From: an uncultured Verrucomicrobiota bacterium
GTDB lineage: Bacteria > Verrucomicrobiota > Kiritimatiellia > CAIVKH01
Reading direction: 5' to 3'
Length of the DNA: 62,328 nt
Assembly (NCBI GenBank): GCA_937873455.1
Contig: CALMYG010000114.1
Coordinates: forward strand, 1 to 62,328
Under the pieces are notes generated by a model. That model was given only the letters and a program-made list of their open reading frames with translations. It was not told the DNA's origin and ran no database searches. Below, piece by piece: positions 29,231-37,150 of this stretch. A program made the translations under genes and the position numbers. How positions within the stretch are numbered: the first letter of the stretch is position 1; each line of letters opens with the position of its first letter.

Positions 29231-30343
29231 ATGATGAAAACATGGAGCGTAATCGCGGGTTTGGGGGTGGCGCTATCGGTGGCAAACGTTGGTTTTGCCG
29301 ATCCGCCGGATGAAGAAGATCGTTCAGAGGTTGTCGACGCGGTCGTCGCAGAGCTGGAGGCATCGGCCCCGCCGAGCCGTGGTGATTCCATTGACGTTGT
29401 TAAACCTACCGCGCCGCAAATCGCTTCCGGCCGTTTAACGTTGGGCGCTCGCCTCAGTTCCGATGTTCAGGAGTACCTGGTTGATGGCCTGTTGCCGCTT
29501 TGGCGGAGTGATGACCGGGTGCTGTTTCTCAATGTTCGCGGGTCGTTTTTGGAAGACCGGGAACAGGAACTCAATGCCGGGCTGGTCGCCCGGCGGTTGT
29601 ATCGTGACGCCGGCGTCATCCTTGGCGTCAACGCTTTTTATGATCAGCGCTGGACGGAAAATGACAACCGGTTTGATCAAGTCGGCGGTGGTCTTGAGGT
29701 GATGACGCAATGGTTTGATGCGCGGTTCAACTACTACTACCCGCTCAAGGACGAGGTCGCGCTTGATGAATTCTCCGATACCGTCGTTTCCCGCTCCGGA
29801 AACCGGCGAATTTCCACCACGACGGTCTACCGTCAGTACGAAGAGGCGCTGGAGGGATGGGATGCGGAATTCGGGTTGTGGGTTCCCTTCCTGGCGAACA
29901 CCATTCCTACGGCGCTGTATGCAGGCTATTACGACTTCAGCTCCGACCGAGCGGAGGATCTGTCGGGTTGGAAGGCCCGGATTGAATCCAGGTTGTGTTC
30001 CTATACCACGCTTGATGCCGAGTGGTTCGAAAACAAAGAGCTCAATCGTACGGACTATTTTGTCGGTTTTCGCGTACACCTTCCGCTGGACTTTTGGCGG
30101 GGAATACACAGTGCGCCTGCCGCCGATCCGCTGGAGGCCCGGATGAGCGACATGGTTTACCGGGATTTCCGTATTCGTACGCGCGTTACCGATCGCGTAG
30201 TGGTTGACCAGCGCCAATCGGCAACCACCGTGTCCGCACCTGCGGCGCCGGCCGCGCCGACCCGTCCGCCCCCGCCGCCGCCGCCCCCTCCGCCGAACTG
30301 TTTCATCGACCCCATTACCGGGGATGTCATTTGTAGAAACTAG
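29231..30343 (+). CDS. Inverse autotransporter-type beta barrel without passenger
   Basis: 370 aa from the double ATG at 29231; CGGAG eight bases upstream decides the start. Signal peptide at residues 1-23. Residues about 60-285 match the inverse autotransporter (intimin/invasin) beta-domain pattern: LFLNVRGSFLEDREQELNAG, LGVNAFYDQRW and a run of alternating amphipathic strands. In intimins a long Ig-like passenger follows this barrel in the same chain. Here there is only a short Ala/Pro segment with ten consecutive prolines and a terminal CFIDPITGDVIC, which could form a disulfide loop. The giant Ig/cadherin protein ends 16 bases upstream, so barrel and passenger may be separate polypeptides. 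The stop overlaps the convergent TPR gene's stop in CTAG. Confidence 0.8.
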   Translation: MMKTWSVIAGLGVALSVANVGFADPPDEEDRSEVVDAVVAELEASAPPSRGDSIDVVKPTAPQIASGRLTLGARLSSDVQEYLVDGLLPLWRSDDRVLFLNVRGSFLEDREQELNAGLVARRLYRDAGVILGVNAFYDQRWTENDNRFDQVGGGLEVMTQWFDARFNYYYPLKDEVALDEFSDTVVSRSGNRRISTTTVYRQYEEALEGWDAEFGLWVPFLANTIPTALYAGYYDFSSDRAEDLSGWKARIESRLCSYTTLDAEWFENKELNRTDYFVGFRVHLPLDFWRGIHSAPAADPLEARMSDMVYRDFRIRTRVTDRVVVDQRQSATTVSAPAAPAAPTRPPPPPPPPPPNCFIDPITGDVICRN

Positions 30344-32442
30344 TTGGGGGCAAGCTCGGGCGATTCGTTGTCGTCGATGAGTTCTTCGATTTCGCCGCCC
30401 GTGTCCTCTTCCGGGGCTTCGGGAAGGCGGCCGCGCTCGCGCAGTTTTTCGCGCACGTCTTCGTTGCCGGGATCGTTTTCGTGGGAGGTTAGCCACCACG
30501 TAATCGCTTGCTCCTCATCGCCCAGGGCGAGGTAGATATCGCCGAGGTGGTCGGCGATGGTGGGGTCTTCGGGTAGCAATTCGGCGGCGCGTTGAATGTC
30601 GATCCGCGCTTTTTCGAACTCACCTTGCTGGTAGTAGATCCAACCGCGGGTGTCGATGTAGGCGGCGTTGTCCGGTTCAATGGCAAGAGCGACGCCGATG
30701 TGGTCGTAGGCCATGTCCAGTTTGACCCCGCGCTCGGCATGCATATAGGCGAGGTAGTTGTGCGCGTCGGCATGATCGGGTTGCCGGGCGATGGCGATGA
30801 GAAAAGACGCCTCGGCATCGTCATAGCGCTGGGTCCGTTCGGCCGCGGCGCCCAGCCAGAAATAAAATTGCGCGGTCAAGGCCTCTTCCTCTCCGGCGTC
30901 AATGGCCAGATCCTCGGCGCGCTGCAGCAGCGAAAAAGCTGTTTCATACACTTCGGCTTGAAAGGCGATCAAGGCGTAGAGCGTATACGACGCATGTTCG
31001 GCGGGTACCAGTTCGGCTACCTCCTCAAGAACAGCCAGCGCTTCGATCAGGCGTTCTTTATTGCCGCGGTCGCGAAGCGTCGCCGCCATGAAATCATCGA
31101 GTATATCGGACTGATCTCCCGCGCCCAGGCGGAGCTGTCGGGCGGCGCCTTCGCGATCCCCGGCACGCTGCCGGGCAATCGCATGGTTCAGGTGAAAGTT
31201 GGTCAGTAGCGGGCGGACATCCTGGCGATCCAGCCCTTCTTCAACCTGCTGAAATAGCGCCACGGCTCGTTCGTACTCGTTTCGCATCAGGTGGACATAG
31301 GCGGTCAGTTCCTGGATGCGAATATCTTCGGGCAAGCGCGATGCCCCCGCCGACAATACGTCCATTGCCGACTCGGTATCGTTCCGCTGGAGAAACAGGT
31401 AGGCGGATTTCAGGTAACCTTCAGGAAGATCGGGCCGGGCTTCGATGGCGCGTCGGTAGGCTTCGGCGGCTTGTTCGGGTTCGCCGCCTTGTTCATGCAA
31501 TTCGGCCAGGTAGTACCAGAGACGGTGCTGGAGAGGTTGTTGCGCGGCGATACCCTCCAGCAGGACGATGGCGCGCTCGCGATCGCCCACCGCGAGCAAG
31601 CTGACCGCCAGTTTTTGCCGGATGGCAAGGTCGGTCGGGTTGAGCGCCTCGATGCGGGCAAAGACATCAAGCGCTTCCTCCATGCGCTGGTGGATAATCA
31701 GTAAGTCGCCCAGAAGCGAAAGCAGGTAGGGATCATCGGGAAATTCTTCACTGGCCAGCTTCATGACGTCGAGCGGCGCTTGGGGGAGTGCGGCATGTTT
31801 TTTGGTCAGCTCGCCGGCTTGTCGCACATACAACTCGCCCAGGGCCTGAAAGATGGCTTTGCGGTCTTCCACGCGGCGCAAGCCGTGTTCGAGCAGGCTC
31901 AATGCGGCGGGCAGGTCGCCGACCCGGGAATGGATGGAGGCGCCCTCCAGATAATGAAGCGCTTCTTGCGGCTCGAGTCGCATGGCGGACTCCAGCGGGA
32001 CCCGTGCATCGCGGTGCCGGCCTTGCAGGCGGAGGCCCAGCGCCCGCAGTTGATAGGCGCGAACCGTGTCCGGCGCCTGGGTCAGTATGCGATCGATCAG
32101 GGCCTCCATGGCTTCGTATTGACCCCGGTGGAGGTAGGCCACCGCGAGTTCCATGGCGAGGGGGATGTTTCCCGGATCCAGGGCGATGGCCTGGTTCATG
32201 AGGGTGAAATAATCCTCGTCATCGCCCTCCAAACCGGCCCGGACGCTCATGGCGTAGGCGGTCAACGCAGCCGCAGAACGCAGGATTTCCTCGCGTTCGG
32301 GTGATGGTTCCGGTTTGGCGCGAGGAGACGGCGACAGGGTGCCACAACCCGCGGCAACCAGAAAGAACAGGCACGTGGCTCCACGCACGAGGGGGAGCAA
32401 CGTCACTGTAGGTTTTGCCTTCAATAAACAGACCGGTTCCAT
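30340..32442 (-). CDS. TPR-repeat lipoprotein
   Basis: 700 aa. A signal sequence ending AAGC (Cys33) marks it as a probable lipoprotein. From residue 50 onward nearly the whole chain is tetratricopeptide repeats, with recognisable units such as AEAYRRAIEARPDLPEGYL and DAEASFLIAIARQPDHADAHNYLAY. It ends in an acidic tail (EEDTGGEIEELIDDNE). TPR solenoids are scaffolds for protein-protein contact; in this position, at the membrane and next to a barrel gene, it might help surface-protein or envelope assembly, but that is inference. It lies downstream of a small ribosomal gene and hisG on the same strand, with a 53-base gap, and its stop codon overlaps that of the convergent barrel gene. Confidence 0.9.
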   Translation of the reverse strand: MEPVCLLKAKPTVTLLPLVRGATCLFFLVAAGCGTLSPSPRAKPEPSPEREEILRSAAALTAYAMSVRAGLEGDDEDYFTLMNQAIALDPGNIPLAMELAVAYLHRGQYEAMEALIDRILTQAPDTVRAYQLRALGLRLQGRHRDARVPLESAMRLEPQEALHYLEGASIHSRVGDLPAALSLLEHGLRRVEDRKAIFQALGELYVRQAGELTKKHAALPQAPLDVMKLASEEFPDDPYLLSLLGDLLIIHQRMEEALDVFARIEALNPTDLAIRQKLAVSLLAVGDRERAIVLLEGIAAQQPLQHRLWYYLAELHEQGGEPEQAAEAYRRAIEARPDLPEGYLKSAYLFLQRNDTESAMDVLSAGASRLPEDIRIQELTAYVHLMRNEYERAVALFQQVEEGLDRQDVRPLLTNFHLNHAIARQRAGDREGAARQLRLGAGDQSDILDDFMAATLRDRGNKERLIEALAVLEEVAELVPAEHASYTLYALIAFQAEVYETAFSLLQRAEDLAIDAGEEEALTAQFYFWLGAAAERTQRYDDAEASFLIAIARQPDHADAHNYLAYMHAERGVKLDMAYDHIGVALAIEPDNAAYIDTRGWIYYQQGEFEKARIDIQRAAELLPEDPTIADHLGDIYLALGDEEQAITWWLTSHENDPGNEDVREKLRERGRLPEAPEEDTGGEIEELIDDNESPELAPN

Positions 32443-32495
32443 GGCGGCATCATCCGCGACAATGCTCGTGAACAGGAACCGGGCCGGCCGTACGA

Positions 32496-32585
32496 CTACT
32501 TCTTCTTGTGGCGATCGGCGGAGGAGCGTTTCTTCCGCTTGTGTTTGGCCATCTTTTTACGACGTTTTTTCTTAACCGAACCCAT
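32496..32585 (-). CDS. bS22-like AURKAIP1/COX24-domain mini-protein
   Basis: 29 aa, about half Lys/Arg, beginning MGSVKKKRRKKMAKHKRKKR and ending DRHKKK. This pattern is that of the AURKAIP1/COX24-domain proteins, the tiny ribosomal protein bS22 reported in Actinobacteria and with relatives in Bacteroidetes. The ATG is preceded by AGGAG at a good distance, and the frame is closed by TAG. It probably sits in the small ribosomal subunit near rRNA. It lies between hisG and the TPR lipoprotein gene on the same strand. It is short enough to be missed by automatic gene callers. Confidence 0.8.
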   Translation of the reverse strand: MGSVKKKRRKKMAKHKRKKRSSADRHKKK

Positions 32586-32613
32586 AGGTCTCCTGATCTC
32601 TTTCTTGGTCCTC

Positions 32614-33495
32614 TTACGGCACCACTTTGTTCAAACCGATCTCAATAATACCTTCAGCGCCCGCCTCTTTCAATGACGGGATGATTTCCCGGACGACCGA
32701 TTCGTCCATCACCGATTCGACCGAGTACCAGCCGCTGGTGGCAAGCGGGTTGACGGTCGGGGCATGCAAACTGGGCAACAACTGCGTGACGCGATCCAAA
32801 TGGTCTTGTTGGACGTTGAGTTTAATCAACACCTTGGTCTCGGCCGCCAGCGCACCGCGCAGCAACAGGGCAATTTGCTCGATCTTTTTCCGCTTCCAAG
32901 GGTCGTTCCAGGCGTTGCGGTTGGCAATCAGCCGGGTGGTGGACTCCAGCACGGTATCGACGATTCGCAAGTTGTTGGCGCGCAACGAAGATCCGGTTTC
33001 GGTAATGTCGACGATGGCGTCGACCAGTTCCGGGGCTTTCACCTCGGTGGCGCCCCAGGAAAATTCTACGTCGGCGTTGACCCCGTGATTTTTCAGGTAC
33101 TGCCGCGTCAAGCCAACGGCTTCGGTGGCAATGCGTTTGCCTTCCAGGTCCTTGGCGGATTGGATCGGGGAATCGTTGGGAACGGCCACGACCCAGCGGA
33201 CCGGGCGAAGCCCGGCCTTGGCGTAGACCAAATTGGCGACTTCGTGTACGTCGGACTGATTTTCGGTGATCCAGTCGTATCCGGTCAATCCGGCATCCAG
33301 CACGCCTTGTTCGATATAGCGGCTGATTTCCTGGGCGCGGATCAGCCGGGCCTCGATTTCCGGGTCATCCACGGTGGGAATATAGGCCCGCGAACCCAGG
33401 CGAAAGTTAAATCCGGCCTTTTTCATCATGGAAAAGGTCGATTCCTGCAAGCTGCCCTTGGGGAGGGCCAATATGATTTTTCGTGTTTGGCTCAT
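32614..33495 (-). CDS. hisG: ATP phosphoribosyltransferase, long form
   Basis: 293 aa. Catalyses the first step of histidine synthesis, joining ATP and PRPP to phosphoribosyl-ATP. Typical landmarks are the N-terminal ALPKGSLQEST, DAGLTGYDWI, and the PRPP-binding segment DAIVDITETGSSLRANNL near residues 160-180. The chain continues into the C-terminal ACT-like regulatory domain (about 215-293, ending GIIEIGLNKVVP), so it is the long, self-regulated form that does not need HisZ and is usually inhibited by histidine. I prefer ATG at 33495 over GTG at 33504, although neither has a strong ribosome site. No other his gene is nearby. Confidence 0.93.
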   Translation of the reverse strand: MSQTRKIILALPKGSLQESTFSMMKKAGFNFRLGSRAYIPTVDDPEIEARLIRAQEISRYIEQGVLDAGLTGYDWITENQSDVHEVANLVYAKAGLRPVRWVVAVPNDSPIQSAKDLEGKRIATEAVGLTRQYLKNHGVNADVEFSWGATEVKAPELVDAIVDITETGSSLRANNLRIVDTVLESTTRLIANRNAWNDPWKRKKIEQIALLLRGALAAETKVLIKLNVQQDHLDRVTQLLPSLHAPTVNPLATSGWYSVESVMDESVVREIIPSLKEAGAEGIIEIGLNKVVP

Positions 33496-33766
33496 GGCGG
33501 TCACTCGTTCAGTAAAAGCGCGAAACTATAACGGATGACCCCGGGGCCGTCCATCATTAAAAGCCCATCTGTTCGGGCGCATCCGTGATTTTCTGACTGC
33601 ATTGTGTAACCGGATACCCGAAGACGGTACAAGAAATGAAGGGGTTTGGTAATACTGTGCGTGAGCCAGGCGGGAATCCGTCGGCGGGGAGTCGGTTGTC
33701 CCAGCGGGCCGCCAGCGGTGTTGTCGCGGGCGGCGCGACCGAGAGGTCAGCGCCCCCCGCTCCGCC

Positions 33767-33802
33767 TTGCTGGCCGCCGGTCGCTGACGACCGGCTCGGT
33801 CC
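33767..33802 (+). repeat. 36-bp palindromic repeat, copy A
   Basis: Starts TTGCTGGCCGCCGGTCG and contains the dyad GCCGGTCG/CGACCGGC. It differs at two positions from the copy at 34055-34090, in the same orientation. Confidence 0.7.
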
Positions 33803-34054
33803 GCTGGATCAACCGACTCCCCGGACCCCACGAAGCGCGGGGTCTACCCGACGGCTTCCCGCGGCATCACATGCGCCTGCGGCGCATAAAGAGGACGGGC
33901 TCCTTGCACAATCCCTTTATAATCCTGATGTGATGGATGATGAACCAAATGGCATCAGTCAGCCAATCAAGGATGCGTCCTTCGCCGTGCTGGGCTCATC
34001 TCTGATGGGTTGACGTGTTTGTGAAATCGAATACCTGAAGCCCATTGATGCATG

Positions 34055-34090
34055 TTGCTGGCCGCCGGTCGCCGACGACCGGCTCGCTCC
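34055..34090 (+). repeat. 36-bp palindromic repeat, copy B
   Basis: Second direct copy of the element at 33767, 34 of 36 bases identical. Its core dyad GCCGGTCG/CGACCGGC could form a stem. It lies about 90 bases before the ferritin-like gene. Confidence 0.7.
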
Positions 34091-34148
34091 CTTCGCCGCC
34101 CGCCCGAGTTTTTGCGCGGTTGCGCTGGAGTGGGCGCGGTGGTGATGC

Positions 34149-34154
34149 TATACT
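34149..34154 (+). promoter_or_regulatory. Possible -10 box of the ferritin-like gene
   Basis: TATACT lies 25 bases before the ATG at 34179. No good -35 hexamer is placed 16-18 bases upstream, so this is a weak call. Confidence 0.3.
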
Positions 34155-34178
34155 GGTAACTACAGAAACGAGGATTCC

Positions 34179-34634
34179 ATGAAAAAGAACCATGACATTA
34201 TCGCCGCCTTGACCGATGCCTACTGGAAGGAACTGGAAACCGTACAAAATTACCTGGCCAATTCCGTCAATCTGGATGGCGTGCGGGCCGAGGAAATCAA
34301 AAAAGCCCTGGCTGCCGATGTCGCCGAGGAATTGACCCATGCCCAGCAATTGGCCTCCCGCATCAAGGTGCTGGGCGGCCAGGTGCCCGGCTCCAAGGAG
34401 TTCAAGGCCCGCCAAAAAGGACTCCAGCCCCCGAAGGACACGACCGATGTCCTCAGCGTAATTGAAGGCGTGCTGGAAGCGGAAGAGGATGCGATTGTCG
34501 GCTATAACCGCTTGATCAAGCTGTGTGACGGACGCGACTATGTAACGCAGGACCTGGCCGTAACCTTGTTGGCCGACGAGGAGGGGCATCGCCAGTTGTT
34601 TCATTCCTTTATGAAGGAATACAAGAAGCGGTGA
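34179..34634 (+). CDS. Ferritin-like (bacterioferritin-type) diiron protein
   Basis: 151 aa, predicted four-helix bundle. Candidate diiron ligands are E18/E20 in WKELETVQNY, E51 and H54 in EELTHAQQL, E102/E103 in AEEDAIVGY, and E134 with H137 in DEEGHRQLF. That is the E...ExxH...E...ExxH pattern of ferritin-like proteins. The length is close to bacterioferritin (about 155 aa), but I do not see the usual haem-ligand Met at the expected place with confidence, so a haem-free ferritin-like protein is possible. It would oxidise and store iron or scavenge peroxide in the cytoplasm. A GAGG site precedes ATG. It is followed by a hairpin and then purU. Confidence 0.85.
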   Translation: MKKNHDIIAALTDAYWKELETVQNYLANSVNLDGVRAEEIKKALAADVAEELTHAQQLASRIKVLGGQVPGSKEFKARQKGLQPPKDTTDVLSVIEGVLEAEEDAIVGYNRLIKLCDGRDYVTQDLAVTLLADEEGHRQLFHSFMKEYKKR

Positions 34635-34653
34635 CGCGTATGAGGGGTCATGA

Positions 34654-34671
34654 CCGGGCGGGTTCGCCCGG
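34654..34671 (+). terminator. GC-rich hairpin between the ferritin-like gene and purU
   Basis: CCGGGCG and CGCCCGG form a perfect 7-bp stem around a GGTT loop, 20 bases after the upstream stop and just before the purU ribosome site. There is no T-run, so it may lower read-through or tune purU rather than terminate outright. Confidence 0.45.
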
Positions 34672-34688
34672 CCCCGAAAGGTTGCGGT

Positions 34689-35555
34689 ATGCCGATTAGC
34701 GATTTCAATCCATCGGCCGTGTTGTTGATCTCCTGCCCGGATCGGCAGGGGATCGTCGCGGCGGTGACGGAATTTATATTCAAGCACCGGGGCAACATCC
34801 TCGATCTTGATCAACACGTGGACCGGGATGCCGGCGTGTTTTTAATGCGGGTGGCCTGGCAATCGGACTCCGCCTTGCTTGACCCGGAAGTATTCGCGCG
34901 TGAATTTGCCCCGCTGGCGGACTCCTTTCATATGAAATGGGAGCTGCGCGATCCGCAACAACGCACACAAATCGCGATTATGGTCACCCGGGAGTCCCAC
35001 TGTTTATTTGACCTGCTCGCCCGGCATCAGGCCGGCGAATGGTGGGCCGACATTCCGCTGGTGATCGGCAATCGCGATGATCTCAAGGGGGTGGTGGAGC
35101 GGTTTGGAATTCCGTTTCATCATTTTCCCATTACCGCGGACAACAAGGCGGATCAGGAACGGGCGGAAATTGACTTGCTCAAGGCCTACCAGATCGACAC
35201 GGTGATTCTGGCGCGCTACATGCAGGTGTTGTCCCCGGCATTTTTGCGGCACTTTCCCCATCGAATTTTGAATATCCATCACTCTTTTTTGCCCGCCTTT
35301 CCCGGGGCCCGCCCGTACCACGCGGCGTTTGCCCGCGGGGTCAAGATCATCGGGGCGACCTGTCATTATGCCACGGCCGACCTCGATGAGGGCCCGATTA
35401 TCGAACAGGATGTGATCCGGGTTACGCACCGGGACGATGTGCAGGATTTTATCCGCAAGGGGAAAGACGCGGAGAAAATCGTGTTGTCCCGGGCGGTTAC
35501 CGCCCACCTGGAACACCGTATTATTGTTTACGAGAACCGCACGGTGGTTTTTTAA
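34689..35555 (+). CDS. purU: Formyltetrahydrofolate deformylase
   Basis: 288 aa. Hydrolyses 10-formyl-THF to THF and formate, balancing one-carbon pools. Residues about 8-85 form an ACT domain ([19 protein letters not shown]). The catalytic formyltransferase-fold domain follows, with the Asn-x-His and Asp active-site elements at about N195/H197 ([15 protein letters not shown]) and D233 ([11 protein letters not shown]). I choose ATG at 34689, which begins the ACT domain and has GAAAGG upstream, rather than an in-frame GTG-like start at 34650 that overlaps the hairpin. It is 20 bases ahead of the clpX-like gene, so the two are probably co-transcribed, a pairing I cannot explain functionally. 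Confidence 0.93.
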   Translation: MPISDFNPSAVLLISCPDRQGIVAAVTEFIFKHRGNILDLDQHVDRDAGVFLMRVAWQSDSALLDPEVFAREFAPLADSFHMKWELRDPQQRTQIAIMVTRESHCLFDLLARHQAGEWWADIPLVIGNRDDLKGVVERFGIPFHHFPITADNKADQERAEIDLLKAYQIDTVILARYMQVLSPAFLRHFPHRILNIHHSFLPAFPGARPYHAAFARGVKIIGATCHYATADLDEGPIIEQDVIRVTHRDDVQDFIRKGKDAEKIVLSRAVTAHLEHRIIVYENRTVVF

Positions 35556-35575
35556 CCGGCGCGAGGAGCATCACG

Positions 35576-37150
35576 ATGGCGAACGAACCGGAAAACAAGG
35601 AAAACCAGGAGGACCTCGGCGCGCAACTTCAGGAGATGCTGCGGCAGGCCCGGATGCAATTCATGCAGTTTCAACCCGGCGCCGCCCCGGCCGCGACGGA
35701 TGAGGATGATGAGGAGGAGGAGGCCGGGGAAGCGTTGCGGAAAATTCGCGACTTTCAACTTCGTCCGCGCGAGGTGCGCGACTACCTTGACCGTTTTGTC
35801 ATCCGTCAGGATGAGGCCAAGAAGGTATTGTCGGTGGCCATTTGCGACCACTACAACCATGTCCGGCGATGCCTGGATGACCCGCATGCCGCCGAGGAGG
35901 AATACACCAAGCAGAATGTCATCCTGCTCGGACCCACCGGCGTTGGCAAAACCTATCTCATGCGGTGTCTGGCCAAGTTGGTGGGCGTTCCTTTCGTCAA
36001 GGCGGATGCGACCAAATTTTCGGAAACCGGATACGTCGGTTATGACGTCGATGACATCGTCCGCGATTTGGTGCGCCACGCCGACAACCAGCCCGATCTC
36101 GCCCAGTACGGCATCGTCTACATTGACGAAATTGACAAGATCGCCACCCGCTCCACCGGAGGCGGGCGCGATGTCTCGGGGCGCGGGGTGCAGACCAACC
36201 TGTTGAAGTTAATGGAGGAAACCGAGGTCAACCTCCAAAGCCAGACCGATCTGGTGGGGCAGATGCAGGCGATCATGGAAATGCAGCGCGGCGGCAAACC
36301 CCGCAAGCGCACGATCAATACGCGGCATATTTTGTTTATCGTCAGCGGGGCGTTTGACGGCCTGCAAGAGATTATCCGCAAGCGGGTCGCCTCCGGGGCG
36401 ATCGGTTTCGGGGCCGAGCGCGCCGGGATTCTCGATGATGAAGGACTGTTGCGGAAGGTCGCCACGCCTGACTTTATCGCGTACGGCTTCGAGCCCGAGT
36501 TTATCGGGCGCTTGCCGGTGCGGGTGGTGTGCGAAAATTTGAATGCCGATGACCTGGAGAAGATTTTGCTCCAATCCGAGGGGAGCATTCTGCGCCAATA
36601 TGTCAGCGATTTTCGCGGTTACGAGATCGAGCTCAAGGTGGAGCCGGCGGCATTGAGGCGAATCGCCGAACGGGCCGCTCTCGAGAAAACCGGCGCCCGC
36701 GGCTTAATGACGGTTCTGGAAAACGTGTTGCGGACGTTCAAGTTTGAACTGCCCTCCACCACGATCAAGCAGTTGCTGTTGGATGAGGCGGCGTTGGAGC
36801 GGCCTGGTGATGCATTGACCGCGCTGGTGCAAGCCAACGCGGCGGCCCAGCGGGCGCTTATGCGCGAGGATGTCGGCCGGTTCGCCGGTCGGTTTTCCCA
36901 GGCGACCGGCCTGACCTTGACCTTTGAGGACGAGGCCGTTGAGGCCCTGGTGGAAGCCGGTATTTCCTCCGGGAAAACCATACGCGCAGTTTGTGAGGAA
37001 ACGTTCCGCGATTTCGAATTTGGTCTTTCCCTGGTCCATCGGAATACCGGCAAGACCAGCTTTGTCATTTCCCGGCACACCGTGGAAAATGCCGTCGCGG
37101 AAATTTCGAGGTGGGTCCAGGAGAGTTATGCTTCCGGCGGCGACTCGTAA
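35576..37150 (+). CDS. clpX: ClpX-like AAA+ unfoldase without zinc domain, with C-terminal extension
   Basis: 524 aa. Residues about 60-400 are a ClpX-type AAA+ module: Walker A GPTGVGKT (119-126), pore loop GYVG (152-155), Walker B VYIDEIDK (181-188), the ClpP-docking IGFG loop (276-279) and an arginine-finger segment EFIGRLP (309-315). Normal ClpX is about 420 aa with an N-terminal four-Cys zinc-binding domain; here that domain is replaced by an acidic, Gln-rich leader (residues 1-55). The chain also runs about 120 residues past the usual ELPS end, with a segment ([15 protein letters not shown]) that looks like a second small helical domain. GAGGAG precedes ATG. No clpP is adjacent. Either a divergent ClpX or a paralogue with its own substrates. 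Confidence 0.88.
   Translation: MANEPENKENQEDLGAQLQEMLRQARMQFMQFQPGAAPAATDEDDEEEEAGEALRKIRDFQLRPREVRDYLDRFVIRQDEAKKVLSVAICDHYNHVRRCLDDPHAAEEEYTKQNVILLGPTGVGKTYLMRCLAKLVGVPFVKADATKFSETGYVGYDVDDIVRDLVRHADNQPDLAQYGIVYIDEIDKIATRSTGGGRDVSGRGVQTNLLKLMEETEVNLQSQTDLVGQMQAIMEMQRGGKPRKRTINTRHILFIVSGAFDGLQEIIRKRVASGAIGFGAERAGILDDEGLLRKVATPDFIAYGFEPEFIGRLPVRVVCENLNADDLEKILLQSEGSILRQYVSDFRGYEIELKVEPAALRRIAERAALEKTGARGLMTVLENVLRTFKFELPSTTIKQLLLDEAALERPGDALTALVQANAAAQRALMREDVGRFAGRFSQATGLTLTFEDEAVEALVEAGISSGKTIRAVCEETFRDFEFGLSLVHRNTGKTSFVISRHTVENAVAEISRWVQESYASGGDS

Larger units (their letters stand above)
33496..34178. other. Long intergenic region with a duplicated palindromic element
   Basis: This 680-base gap separates divergent hisG and the ferritin-like gene. 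I see no convincing gene; the open frames across it lack ribosome sites and family resemblance. It holds two 36-base near-identical direct copies listed separately (33767-33802, 34055-34090). Confidence 0.55.

Noticed and set aside
2333..30343. PEP-CTERM or LPXTG sorting of the surface proteins
   Set aside because: None of the C-termini shows either motif followed by a membrane segment and basic tail.
33904..33923. TTGCAC and TATAAT as a promoter in the hisG/ferritin-like gene gap
   Set aside because: The spacing is only eight bases, and the small frame that follows has no support.
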